Assembly (NCBI GenBank): GCA_965206195.1
Contig: CBDBIZ010000011.1
Location: forward strand, 558,001-622,000
Origin: JAAOIF01 sp965206195
GTDB lineage: Bacteria; Pseudomonadota; Gammaproteobacteria; PS1; Pseudothioglobaceae
DNA length: 64,000 bases
Reading direction: 5' to 3'
Numbering within the stretch: position 1 is the stretch's first letter; each line of letters begins with the position of its first letter. Shown here piece after piece: positions 9,823 through 18,183 of this stretch. The notes below the pieces were generated by a model. The model was not told the origin of the DNA and made no database searches. It saw only the letters and a list, made by a program, of their open reading frames with translations. A program made the position numbers and the translations under genes.

Positions 9823-11069
9823 AAAACTTAATCAATACGCTGGGTAAAAATGCAAAAACTGCAGCAAAATCATTGCGTAGTGCAACCACTCAGGCAAAAA
9901 ATAGCGCGCTAACAAACATCGCTACGCAAATTGATAAAAATCGAATTGCAATTCTAACAGCTAACCAAAAAGACATCTCTCATGGCAAGGATAATAACCT
10001 ACAAGCGGCTTTGCTTGATAGATTAATGCTGGACAATACGCGTATTGATAGCATTATTCAAAGCCTTGAGAAAATCAAGGCTTTGGGCGACCCTATTGGT
10101 GAAATTACCGATTTAAAATATCAGGAAAGTGGCATTCAAGTTGGCAAAATGCGTGTGCCACTTGGAGTTATGGCGATTATTTACGAATCTCGTCCAAACG
10201 TTACTATTGATGCAGCAGCACTGTGTTTAAAATCAGGCAATGGCGTGATTCTGCGTGGCGGGTCAGAAGCCATTCATTCTAATCTGGCGCTTTATAATTG
10301 CATCAAACAAGGTTTGGCTGATGCTAATCTTAACGAACACTGCGTACAACTGATTGATACCACCGACAGAGGAGCAATTACCGAACTCGTGCAAGCCAGC
10401 GAGTATATCGATGCCATTATCCCTCGTGGCGGCAAAGGCTTGATTGAAGTCATTAGTAAAAACGCTAAAATGCCTGTAATTAAACACTTGCACGGCGTTT
10501 GTCACACTTACATTGACAAAGATGCTGACACCCAAAAAGCTATTGATATTGCCTTTAATGGCAAAACCCGTCGTTATGGGGTATGTAACGCCACTGAAAC
10601 CTTGCTGGTACACGCATCAGCGGCTGGCAGAATATTGCCTGAACTCATGGCAAAATATATTGCTAAAGGTGTTGAACTTAGAGGCTGCGCGCAAACGCAA
10701 CAACTGTCCGATCAAATCATTGCTGCCACTGAACAAGATTGGGATAGCGAATACTTAGCTGCTATTTTATCCATTCGCATCGTCAATTCTATGAGTGAAG
10801 CCATTGATCATATTGAACAACACGGCTCAAAGCATACTGAAGCTATCGTTAGTGAAAACCGCACATCAGCAAGGCGATTTATGAGCGAAGTGGATTCAGC
10901 TTCAGTAATGATTAACGCCTCTACCGCCTTTGCTGATGGTTTTGAATACGGGCTGGGGGCAGAAATTGGCATCAGTACCGACAAACTTCACGTACGCGGA
11001 CCTGTTGGATTAGAAGGGCTTACCTCACAAAAATATATTGTTCTGGGTGATGGACATATTCGACAATAA
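9810..11069 (+). CDS. proA: Gamma-glutamyl phosphate reductase
   Basis: NADPH-dependent second step of proline synthesis, an aldehyde-dehydrogenase-fold enzyme. Visible motifs are PLGVMAIIYESRPNVTIDA, the nucleotide loop KSGNGVILRGGSEA, and the catalytic cysteine in RRYGVCNATETLLV near residue 255. FADGFEYGLGAEIGIST and RGPVGLEGLTS complete the C-terminal part. At 419 residues it is full length. No proB is present in the window. Confidence 0.97.
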   Translation: MASIKNLINTLGKNAKTAAKSLRSATTQAKNSALTNIATQIDKNRIAILTANQKDISHGKDNNLQAALLDRLMLDNTRIDSIIQSLEKIKALGDPIGEITDLKYQESGIQVGKMRVPLGVMAIIYESRPNVTIDAAALCLKSGNGVILRGGSEAIHSNLALYNCIKQGLADANLNEHCVQLIDTTDRGAITELVQASEYIDAIIPRGGKGLIEVISKNAKMPVIKHLHGVCHTYIDKDADTQKAIDIAFNGKTRRYGVCNATETLLVHASAAGRILPELMAKYIAKGVELRGCAQTQQLSDQIIAATEQDWDSEYLAAILSIRIVNSMSEAIDHIEQHGSKHTEAIVSENRTSARRFMSEVDSASVMINASTAFADGFEYGLGAEIGISTDKLHVRGPVGLEGLTSQKYIVLGDGHIRQ

Positions 11070-11072
11070 AAT

Positions 11073-12260
11073 ATGAACATAGAACAAACACTCGCTATAT
11101 TTCAGCGTGGTACGGATGAAATATTGCCACTGGATGAACTAAAAAAGAAATTAGCCAAAAACAAACCGTTACGTATTAAAGCAGGATTTGACCCAACTGC
11201 ACCTGATTTGCATTTAGGACATACCGTGCTAATTAACAAACTCAAACAACTGCAAGACTTAGGGCATGAAATCCAATTTTTAATTGGCGACTTTACCGCC
11301 ATGATTGGTGACCCAACTGGTAAGAGCAAAACCCGACCGCCACTTTCAAGAGCTCAGGTACAAGAAAACGCAACAAGTTACACTAGGCAAGTTTTTAAAA
11401 TCCTAGATAAGAACAAAACCAAAGTAGTATTTAATTCTACTTGGACGGATAAAATGACACCAATAGAATTTATTAAACTCTCAAGCAAACAAACTGTTGC
11501 TAGAATGTTGGAGCGTGATGATTTTTCTAAACGTTATAAAACAGGACAAGCAATAGCCACACATGAATTTTTATACCCTTTAATTCAAGGCAATGATTCA
11601 GTTGTGCTTGAAAGTGATGTTGAGCTGGGTGGTACTGATCAAAAATTTAACTTACTGGTTGGCAGAGAATTACAAAAACAAGCAGGCAAAGAACAGCAGG
11701 TAATACTCACTATGCCAATTTTAGCGGGTTTGGACGGCGTGCAAAAAATGTCAAAATCCTTGAACAACGCCATCGGTATTGATAACACACCTGATGATAT
11801 GTTTGGCAAAATTATGTCCATCTCTGATGATTTAATGTGGCGTTATTTTGAATTGCTGAGCTTTCAAAGTTTAGCAGCCATTGCTGATTTAAAAACACAA
11901 ATGGACAATGGCAAAAATCCACGTGATATTAAGTTCATCCTCGCAGAAGAAATTATCGCCCGCTTCCATAGCACTAAGGCGGCAAAACAAGCGCAACAAA
12001 ACTTCATCAATCGCTTTAGTAAAAACCAAATCCCTGATGACATGCCAGAATTTGAATTTTCCCAAGGCGTTAAAATCGCCAACCTGCTCAAACAGGCGAA
12101 ACTTTGCCCCAGCACCTCTAACGCCTATCAGATGATTAAGCAAGGTGGGGCTAAGATTGCAGGTAAAAAAATCACCGATAGAGACTTAGTACCAAAAGTA
12201 GGCACACAAGTTTATCAGGTCGGTAAAAGAAAATTTGCAAAAATTACCATCAAAGCGTAA
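11073..12260 (+). CDS. tyrS: Tyrosyl-tRNA synthetase
   Basis: Class I aminoacyl-tRNA synthetase. It shows the HIGH-type motif HLGHT in DPTAPDLHLGHTVL (near residue 45), KMSKS in GVQKMSKSLNN near residue 226, and a C-terminal S4-like RNA-binding domain (NAYQMIKQGGAKIAGKKI). The 395-residue length and KMSKS sequence fit the TyrZ-like bacterial subtype. It starts 3 bp after proA and ends 13 bp before the tmRNA gene. Confidence 0.96.
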   Translation: MNIEQTLAIFQRGTDEILPLDELKKKLAKNKPLRIKAGFDPTAPDLHLGHTVLINKLKQLQDLGHEIQFLIGDFTAMIGDPTGKSKTRPPLSRAQVQENATSYTRQVFKILDKNKTKVVFNSTWTDKMTPIEFIKLSSKQTVARMLERDDFSKRYKTGQAIATHEFLYPLIQGNDSVVLESDVELGGTDQKFNLLVGRELQKQAGKEQQVILTMPILAGLDGVQKMSKSLNNAIGIDNTPDDMFGKIMSISDDLMWRYFELLSFQSLAAIADLKTQMDNGKNPRDIKFILAEEIIARFHSTKAAKQAQQNFINRFSKNQIPDDMPEFEFSQGVKIANLLKQAKLCPSTSNAYQMIKQGGAKIAGKKITDRDLVPKVGTQVYQVGKRKFAKITIKA

Positions 12261-12273
12261 AATTTCCTCCTCT

Positions 12274-12620
12274 GGGGATGACACGGCTTCGACGAGGAGT
12301 TGGATCTCAAGGATGCATGCCGAGGATAAAGATAACTCGTAAAAATATACTTTAAAAAGATAGTTGCAAACGAAAACAACTACGCTCTAGCTGCATAGCT
12401 AGCCGCTCCCTTGAGGTTGTCTGTGTTTCTTGGATAGCGGTCGATTACAGACTCGCTAGGATTATTTTTTCAGGATAATTCGGTTAAAACCAACTGAAAT
12501 CGCTACTTACATCCCTGATGGTTGGGTGGTAGGCGGCTAACTACAATAGACCAAGCTAAGCATGTAGATTTCTTGTTTGAAAGTTTTCGGACGCGGGTTC
12601 AATTCCCGCCATCTCCACCA
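12274..12620 (+). ncRNA. ssrA: Transfer-messenger RNA (tmRNA)
   Basis: Rescues stalled ribosomes. The ends GGGGAUG and CAUCUCC-ACCA pair as a 7-bp acceptor stem with one G-U, and the CCA is encoded. A T-arm (GGTTCAATTCC) lies at about 12596-12606. The tag frame starts at the GCA at 12366 and reads ANENNYALAA before TAG at 12396. With the charged alanine the tag is AANENNYALAA, close to the E. coli form. The 347-nt one-piece form is typical of gammaproteobacteria. Confidence 0.97.
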
Positions 12621-12632
12621 AATCATCATATC

Positions 12633-12655
12633 AGCCCGTTTTATACGGGCTTTTT
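12633..12655 (+). terminator. Rho-independent terminator after ssrA
   Basis: AGCCCG (12633-12638) pairs with CGGGCT (12646-12651) across a 7-nt loop, followed by a T run. It lies 12 bp after the tmRNA CCA end. Confidence 0.85.
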
Positions 12656-12811
12656 CGCCTAACGCCAGAGAGAAACGAAATGAATAAAACACAAATTGCC
12701 AAGCAGAAAGAAAAGCAAGCAACGCGCGCAACATAACTATAATTTTTATATAGTTATGTATGTTGTGGATAGAGCCTTTGACGTTATTGTCCCTTAATTC
12801 TAGCGTACCCC
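12656..12811. other. Intergenic region with a second hairpin; no supported gene
   Basis: A near-perfect inverted repeat (CATAACTATA / TATAGTTATG, about 12733-12756) could be a second terminator or RNA hairpin. An 18-codon ATG frame at 12680-12736 is preceded by a purine-rich stretch, but it has no recognisable similarity and is not called. Confidence 0.4.
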
Positions 12812-12877
12812 TTACACCCTTGATTGATTTTTTAAATCACAAGCCTTACCGAAGTATTCCATAGCTTGAGCATCACT

Positions 12878-13252
12878 CTACCTAACCCCTTGGCCATATT
12901 CATACATAAGCCCAAGATTAAAGCTACCCACGCCATTATCTAGGCCACAGGCTTTTTGCCAGTACATTACTGTTTTAAAATCATCTGGTTTAACCCCTTG
13001 ACCATATTCATACGTGAGCCCAAGATTAAAGCTACCCACGCCATTATCTAGGCCACAGGCTTTTTGCCAGTACATTACTGCTTTAAAATCATCTGGTTTA
13101 ACCCCTTGACCCTTGCTATACCTAAGCCCAAGAATACTACAACTTGTACCATTACCAATATCACAGCCTTGTTTTAAATTGTCAATCTGATTGGCAAATG
13201 CACTACCAAACAAACCAAACACCAAACTCAATAATAAAATACTCTTTTTCAT
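12878..13252 (-). CDS. Secreted Sel1-repeat (TPR-like) protein with premature stop
   Basis: The signal peptide is MKKSILLLSLVFGLFGSAFA. It is followed by Sel1-like repeats of 36 residues with the pattern YxYGQGVKPDDFKxVMYWQKACGLDNG. The ATG at 13252 is chosen over the GTG at 13270. The last repeat is cut by a TAG at 12878-12880, after GQGVR. The same frame continues with SDAQAMEYFGKACDLKN up to a TAA at 12812, so the ancestral protein was about 22 residues longer and a CAG-to-TAG change is plausible. Sel1 proteins usually mediate protein contacts; no specific function is inferred. It may be a pseudogene. Confidence 0.65.
   Translation of the reverse strand: MKKSILLLSLVFGLFGSAFANQIDNLKQGCDIGNGTSCSILGLRYSKGQGVKPDDFKAVMYWQKACGLDNGVGSFNLGLTYEYGQGVKPDDFKTVMYWQKACGLDNGVGSFNLGLMYEYGQGVR
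12883..13098. repeat. 108-bp coding tandem repeat
   Basis: Units beginning TAACCCCTTG at 12883, 12991 and 13099 are spaced exactly 108 bp. The first two full units differ by only a few bases, indicating recent duplication or homogenisation inside the Sel1 gene. Confidence 0.85.
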
Positions 13253-13253
13253 C

Positions 13254-13427
13254 TTAAATATCCCATTCACACCAACTTAGTTTTTTGCCATTATTATAAC
13301 GATAAGCTAGTTTATTAGATAACAATAAATCCGCTAGATTTTGCCCACCAATCAATACATCAGCCACAATACAAAAGTATTTACCTCGTTGAATATTGGT
13401 TAATTCAACCTCTTTGATTATGTGCTT
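13254..13427 (-). pseudogene. Thermonuclease (SNase-like) C-terminal fragment
   Basis: A stop-to-stop frame of 57 codons without a usable start reads IQRGKYFCIVADVLIGGQNL and then LLLSNKLAYRYNNGKKLSWC. This matches the C-terminal part of bacterial staphylococcal-nuclease-like proteins. The catalytic N-terminal half is missing, and the frame begins inside the hemD 3' end. I read it as a gene relic left by a deletion between hemD and the Sel1 gene. Confidence 0.5.
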
Positions 13428-14160
13428 TTAGACTTATACAGTTTTGAATAGCATTTACCAGTGCCACATCATTGGTTTTAGCAGCAACTTCAATTTTCTC
13501 AAACCCAATTGATTGTGCGTAGGTTTTAATTCTCACGCTCAGCACCACCAATGGGTAAGTTTTAATCAATTGCAACGTTTTAGTATTGATTTTTTCGAAC
13601 ATTAGCATCATATTTGTCAAATTTTCAATACTGGTAATGATAATAACGCCGCTATCACTTTGTAAAAATTGCTTTAATATATGTTGATGGCTTGGCGTGA
13701 CCGGGCACTCAACGCGTTGATAAACCTCAATATATTCAACCATATTATGCTTATTCAAAGTTTCCTTCAAAGTTTCCCTGCCGCCCTTACCTCTAAAAAT
13801 TAAAATATCTTTAGCACGTAATCCGCGTACCTCACTCATTGCTAATAATGCTTCGCTGGAAGCATTTGACAATGGAAAAGCCGTTACTTCAAATCCATAA
13901 TTTATAAGTTTTTTTGCAGTAGTTGCGCCCACAGCAAAAATTTTTTGTGTTTTGCGGTGTAAATCTGTTAACACGTCTATGCCATATTCAACCGCATTAG
14001 CGCTGATAAAAATAAACACGTCATAATTATCTTGTTGCGCCGTATTTGCTAATTTTTGAATTTTTAAACTGGGAAACAACAATGCCTGATGCCCAGCTGC
14101 AAGCACTAATGACTCAAGTGGTTTAACTTGTGTTAATGCTCGAGTCAGTAGAATATTCAA
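13405..14160 (-). CDS. hemD: Uroporphyrinogen-III synthase
   Basis: Cyclises hydroxymethylbilane to uroporphyrinogen III, the branch point to haem and to the sirohaem needed by DsrAB. The N-terminus MNILLTRALTQVKPLESLV and the motifs IFISANAVEYG and FAVGATTAKKL are typical of this weakly conserved family, as is ILIFRGKGGRETLKETL. The 251-residue length fits. It is 15 bp downstream of a same-strand gene of unknown function. Neither hemC nor hemX is in the window. Confidence 0.88.
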   Translation of the reverse strand: MNILLTRALTQVKPLESLVLAAGHQALLFPSLKIQKLANTAQQDNYDVFIFISANAVEYGIDVLTDLHRKTQKIFAVGATTAKKLINYGFEVTAFPLSNASSEALLAMSEVRGLRAKDILIFRGKGGRETLKETLNKHNMVEYIEVYQRVECPVTPSHQHILKQFLQSDSGVIIITSIENLTNMMLMFEKINTKTLQLIKTYPLVVLSVRIKTYAQSIGFEKIEVAAKTNDVALVNAIQNCISLKAHNQRG

Positions 14161-14175
14161 AACACAACCACGCTA

Positions 14176-14769
14176 TCAATAACCCAATAATTCAGCAATA
14201 ACGCGAATCTTGTTGAGGGTTTCAGCATCTGCAAACTGACAGATTAAAACAATTTTGGACTTTGTGCTTGATACTGTCTCAAGATAAGTGCGCATTTGTT
14301 TTTCATCCCAAACCTCAAAGACATGCAAAACTGGATTTTGATTAAAAGACAAATATTGTCCAGCAACTAAAATCTCGCGCAAGTCAAGTTTAAGGCTTTT
14401 GGACGACTGAAAGCAGATTTGATAATCCGCCAATAAATCCATAATTGCTTGATTTGGCGGCTTTTTCACTTCACAAAACAAAGTAAAATTTTGTCGATAA
14501 CCTTCCACACTCGCCAGCAATTCAACCAATTGCTTGGCATCTATTAGCTGTGTGTATTGGATTGATAAAATCAGTTCAAACTGCTCTTCTGAATCTTGTA
14601 TTTCTTCAAAAATCTGATCTAGGTCTTCATCAGTATCAATTGGAAGCGACAGTGCCTTAAACAAAGTGGCGTAATAATCAAAACGCCACTCTTCTGGCAA
14701 ATCATCAGGATAGAAATCATCTTGCAAATCCAGGCCACTGCGACCAATTAAAAACTCTGTTTCACTCAT
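14176..14769 (-). CDS. Conserved hypothetical protein, faintly DUF72-like
   Basis: 197 residues, acidic, with no membrane segment. The N-terminus IGRSGLDLQDDFYPDDLPEE faintly resembles the IG.SGW...FYP opening of DUF72 proteins, but later DUF72 motifs are not evident. The likely operon partner is hemD, 15 bp downstream. It is divergent from the cation exchanger gene with only 19 bp between starts, so the promoters must overlap the coding ends. Function unknown. Confidence 0.6.
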   Translation of the reverse strand: MSETEFLIGRSGLDLQDDFYPDDLPEEWRFDYYATLFKALSLPIDTDEDLDQIFEEIQDSEEQFELILSIQYTQLIDAKQLVELLASVEGYRQNFTLFCEVKKPPNQAIMDLLADYQICFQSSKSLKLDLREILVAGQYLSFNQNPVLHVFEVWDEKQMRTYLETVSSTKSKIVLICQFADAETLNKIRVIAELLGY

Positions 14770-14788
14770 ATGACTTTATAATGGAAAA

Positions 14789-15742
14789 ATGATAGACATT
14801 CTACTACCAATTACTGCTTTGTTATTAGGATTTACACTTTTAATTTGGAGTGCTGATGAATTTACTGGAAATGGTGCAAAAATTGCCAATATCTTTAAAA
14901 TTTCGCCATTAATTATCGGACTGCTTATCTTTGGTTTTGGTACTTCTGCACCTGAAATGTTAGTATCAGGATTGGCCGCTATTTCTGGCAATACAGGTTT
15001 GAGTATCGGGAATGCAATTGGCTCTAATATTTTTAACATTGCATTAGTGCTGGGCGTTAGTGCGATTATCATGCCGATTGAAGTACCTAAAGATGTTCTT
15101 AAAAAAGAATGGGTATTTTTAATGTTTGCTACACTCTGTGCTGGTTTATTGTTACTTGACGGCTGGCTTGGCGTTATTGACGGACTGATTTTAGTCAGCT
15201 TATTGATTTTGTTTCTAGCCTATACCTTCAAAATTGCTAAAAATAAACAATACCATGAATTTGACGATCTAAAACAAGCAGTTGCTAAAAACCAAATTGC
15301 CAAAACTTGGATAATGCTAATTATCAGTCTAGCACTATTGATATTCAGTGCAGAATTGATTGTGTATGGAGGGGTAGAAATTGCAAAATTTTTTAATGTA
15401 TCCGATTTAATCATTGGTTTAACGGTGATAGCACTCGGCACCAGTCTGCCAGAGTTGGCTGTTGCTATTGGCAGTGTTTTAAAAAAACAATATGCAATGG
15501 TAGTAGGTAATATAATCGGTTCAAACCTATTTAACACCATTGCAGTATTAGCTATCCCTGGGCTTGTTCATCCTTCGACTGTGCCTCCAGAAGTGCTCAA
15601 CAGAGATTATTCCGTTATGTTATTACTCACAATACTGTTATTTATATTCTCCTACAAATTTAATAAAAAACACACCATCAATCGTTTTGAAGGGGTTTTG
15701 CTAGTAGGTGTATTTTGTTTCTATATGTGGCGATTATTTTGA
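14789..15742 (+). CDS. Ca2+/Na+ antiporter, CaCA family (YrbG-like)
   Basis: An inner-membrane exchanger of 317 residues with about 10 hydrophobic segments. Both alpha-repeats are present: GFGTSAPEMLVSG followed by GNAIGSNIFNIAL in the first half, and ALGTSLPELAVAIGS followed by GNIIGSNLFNTIA in the second half. The acidic Glu in each repeat is the cation ligand known for the family. The stop overlaps the start of tsaE by 4 bp. Confidence 0.92.
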   Translation: MIDILLPITALLLGFTLLIWSADEFTGNGAKIANIFKISPLIIGLLIFGFGTSAPEMLVSGLAAISGNTGLSIGNAIGSNIFNIALVLGVSAIIMPIEVPKDVLKKEWVFLMFATLCAGLLLLDGWLGVIDGLILVSLLILFLAYTFKIAKNKQYHEFDDLKQAVAKNQIAKTWIMLIISLALLIFSAELIVYGGVEIAKFFNVSDLIIGLTVIALGTSLPELAVAIGSVLKKQYAMVVGNIIGSNLFNTIAVLAIPGLVHPSTVPPEVLNRDYSVMLLLTILLFIFSYKFNKKHTINRFEGVLLVGVFCFYMWRLF

Positions 15743-16209
15743 ACTTAATTTTAGCAAACGAGGAAGAGACAAAACAATTCTCAAAGCAATTGGCACAATG
15801 TGTAAAAGAAATTAACAACACGGTGGTGATTTATTTGCAAGGCGATTTAGGTACGGGTAAAACCACACTTGCTCGAGGCTTTATTCAAACCTTTGGGTTT
15901 GAACGAGTTAAAAGCCCCACTTATTCTTTGGTAGAAAGTTATCAAAATGAACATATTAACATTCATCATTTTGATTGTTATCGCCTAAGCAGCCCTGAAG
16001 AGTTAGACTACATTGGTATCCGCGACTATCTAAAAACTGGTGACATTCAACTGATTGAATGGGCAGAATTAGGCAAAGGTGCTGTTGCTAAGGCAGATAT
16101 GACTATTGCACTGAGCGGCAATAACGAACAAAGACAAGCGTTGATTAGTACGCATACTCAAACAGGCAAGCAACTACTCAATTGCAGTGCTCTTATTAAG
16201 CGTTGTTAG
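15739..16209 (+). CDS. tsaE: tRNA t6A synthesis ATPase TsaE
   Basis: A small P-loop ATPase that works with TsaD and TsaB on t6A37. Walker A is GDLGTGKTTLARGF near residue 33, followed by VKSPTYSLVESY and HFDCYRL. The TTG at 15739 is chosen because it gives the usual ~156 residues and a TTGA overlap with the exchanger stop; 15715 would add hydrophobic residues not seen in the family. tsaD lies elsewhere in the window (45425-46459). It converges on dsrR with a 14-bp overlap. Confidence 0.93.
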   Translation: MNLILANEEETKQFSKQLAQCVKEINNTVVIYLQGDLGTGKTTLARGFIQTFGFERVKSPTYSLVESYQNEHINIHHFDCYRLSSPEELDYIGIRDYLKTGDIQLIEWAELGKGAVAKADMTIALSGNNEQRQALISTHTQTGKQLLNCSALIKRC

Positions 16210-16537
16210 GACGCTTAGGTGCGACACTGCCGTCAGGCGGTTGATAATTCGGGTCATTGGGATTCATAAAAATAAACCCGTAACCATTTTCAGTATCAAT
16301 CTCATCAAAATCTACCACCATGCCTTCAAGCAAGTCCTTTTGTGAATAAGCCAAAATGTATTCAATGCCATTAGATTCTAAATGAATATCATTATCTGAA
16401 CGCTCATCAAAACCCATTAGATATTGGAAGCCCTCATCCGTTTGATCAACGGCAAAACGAATTAATAGCCCTTGCGCATCAGGGTTTTGAGTAGAAAGAG
16501 AAATTTCTTCAGCGGCACGTTTGGTAATTGTAATCAT
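16196..16537 (-). CDS. dsrR: DsrR, A-type scaffold-like protein of the dsr locus
   Basis: 113 residues with the IscA/ErpA-type fold (ITKRAAEEISLSTQ at the start, YILAYSQKDLLEGMVVDF in the middle). It contains no cysteine, whereas IscA needs three. This is the known hallmark of DsrR in Allochromatium, where it acts post-transcriptionally in expression of the dsr products. It overlaps dsrN by 4 bp. dsrS, present in Allochromatium, is not seen. Confidence 0.85.
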   Translation of the reverse strand: MITITKRAAEEISLSTQNPDAQGLLIRFAVDQTDEGFQYLMGFDERSDNDIHLESNGIEYILAYSQKDLLEGMVVDFDEIDTENGYGFIFMNPNDPNYQPPDGSVAPKRPNNA

Positions 16538-17898
16538 AATTTTTGCTGCTTAATTTTATTGATAAAGTTAACAAATTGCTCAACCCAATGATTGCCGCCA
16601 ACACTCCTAAGATGTGAATAAGTTGCTAACAAGTTATGGACTAAAATACCATCGTGCTTATTATCCACACCAACACCACGTAAAACCCGATAAGCATAAT
16701 GGGTTTTGAGGTCAAGGTTTTCCAGCTTAGAATAATGAAATTCATGGGCATAAATGCGCTCTGACACCTCACTCCAAGGATGTGCATCTGTTGATGCTAA
16801 TTGTACATAACCTCTACCAATTGGTTTTTCTGTCATTAAGGTATCCGCCTCAATTACGCCAACCATTGCATGCGATTGCCCTTGATAGGTAATTTTCCTG
16901 CTTAAATACATCAATCCACCACACTCTGCATAAGTAGGTAACCCTGCCTGTATTTGAGTTTTAATATCTGTTAATAAAGATTGGTTAGCCGATAAAGCTA
17001 CTAATTGCATTTCTGGAAAACCGCCGCCAATCAATAGCCCATCTGCTACTGGCAATTTGGCATCTATTAGCGTATTAAAATAGACCAACTCAACCCCTAA
17101 TGATAAAAACGCATCTACATCATCTTGATAATAAAAACCAAAGGCACTGTCCTGAGCCACAGCTACCTTAATTGATTTCACCTTATGGTTAAATGTTATT
17201 GGCGTTATTGGTTGCTTGGGTTTTTGTGTTAGGCTTAACAATTGCTCTAAATTAACTTGGTCAGCCACTTGTTTGGCGACTTTTTGAATCAACACTTGCG
17301 ATTCAGACATTTCATTCACTGGCATAAGCCCTAAGTGCCGTTCATCAATAATAAGCTCTTTAGAGCGACGAATAGCACCCAACACTGGCATATCGGTATA
17401 GTGCTCTAGTGCTTGAATCAACTTAGATTCATGACGCTCACCAGCCACTTTATTTAAAATCACGCCAGCAATATTGAGTGCTTGATCAAACGCGTGATAA
17501 CCCGCTACTAATGGCGCAACACCTCGAGTAATGCCTGTTGCATCAACAACTAACACAACAGCAATATCAAGCAGTTTTGCCAAATCAGCATTCGCATCGC
17601 CACCAGTCACGCTCATTCCATCATACAAACCTTTATTGCCTTCAATAACAGATACATCACTGGCATTTGCATATTGATTATACAAATGCTTGATTTCTTC
17701 ATGCGACATATTGTAAAAATCAAGGTTGTAGCACGCCTTGCCGCTGGCCTGGGATAGCCACACAGGATCAATATAATCTGGGCCTTTTTTAAAAGGTTGA
17801 ACGTTTAGAGACCGTTGTCTGAATGCTGCGCATAGCCCCAGACTAACAACAGTTTTTCCTGAAGATTTATGCGCGGCAGATAAATAAAAACTGTTCAT
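16534..17898 (-). CDS. dsrN: DsrN, cobyrinate a,c-diamide synthase-like glutamine amidotransferase
   Basis: A CbiA-family protein of 454 residues. The N-terminal P-loop is AAHKSSGKTVVSLGL, and VIEGNKGLYDGM is typical of CbiA. The C-terminal GATase domain has YAECGGLMYL (nucleophile Cys near residue 326) and an EFHYSKL histidine. In sulfur oxidisers DsrN is thought to amidate sirohaem for sulfite reductase. No other cobalamin genes are nearby, which supports the sirohaem role. A 285-bp space and one gene separate it from dsrP. Confidence 0.9.
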   Translation of the reverse strand: MNSFYLSAAHKSSGKTVVSLGLCAAFRQRSLNVQPFKKGPDYIDPVWLSQASGKACYNLDFYNMSHEEIKHLYNQYANASDVSVIEGNKGLYDGMSVTGGDANADLAKLLDIAVVLVVDATGITRGVAPLVAGYHAFDQALNIAGVILNKVAGERHESKLIQALEHYTDMPVLGAIRRSKELIIDERHLGLMPVNEMSESQVLIQKVAKQVADQVNLEQLLSLTQKPKQPITPITFNHKVKSIKVAVAQDSAFGFYYQDDVDAFLSLGVELVYFNTLIDAKLPVADGLLIGGGFPEMQLVALSANQSLLTDIKTQIQAGLPTYAECGGLMYLSRKITYQGQSHAMVGVIEADTLMTEKPIGRGYVQLASTDAHPWSEVSERIYAHEFHYSKLENLDLKTHYAYRVLRGVGVDNKHDGILVHNLLATYSHLRSVGGNHWVEQFVNFINKIKQQKL

Positions 17899-18136
17899 AA
17901 GGTCTCTATTTTATTTAACGATGCATTCAACGTTTAAGTGATTAGATTGTTATTTCTATTTTACTTTGTGAATTTTACCAGTCTTGTTTTAACACAATCT
18001 AACAAGAAACTGTAACCATTGATATTTGCTGGTTTTTTTATGTCAAGTGAACAGAACCAGCGCGAATATTCATTTTCTTCAAACACAATGCGCACCAAGT
18101 CTAATCGTTTAAACTTTTAGAAAATACACAGGCAAT
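17899..18136. other. Intergenic region upstream of dsrN; nothing firm seen
   Basis: This AT-rich space presumably holds the dsrN promoter. A 26-codon ATG frame at about 18040-18120 (+) has no recognisable similarity and is not called. Confidence 0.3.
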
Positions 18137-18164
18137 AAAAAAGGAGACGAAAGCCTCCTTTTTT
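18137..18164 (-). terminator. Terminator after the repeat/peptidoglycan-binding gene
   Basis: AAAAAAGGAG (18137-18146) and CTCCTTTTTT (18155-18164) form a stem with a short loop and T runs on both sides. It sits 20 bp beyond the stop of the minus-strand gene. Confidence 0.85.
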
Positions 18165-18183
18165 ATTTTATTAATTTAAGCAA

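Noticed and set aside
12883..13098. CRISPR-like repeat array
   Set aside because: The 108-bp units are contiguous coding repeats of a Sel1 protein with no spacers.
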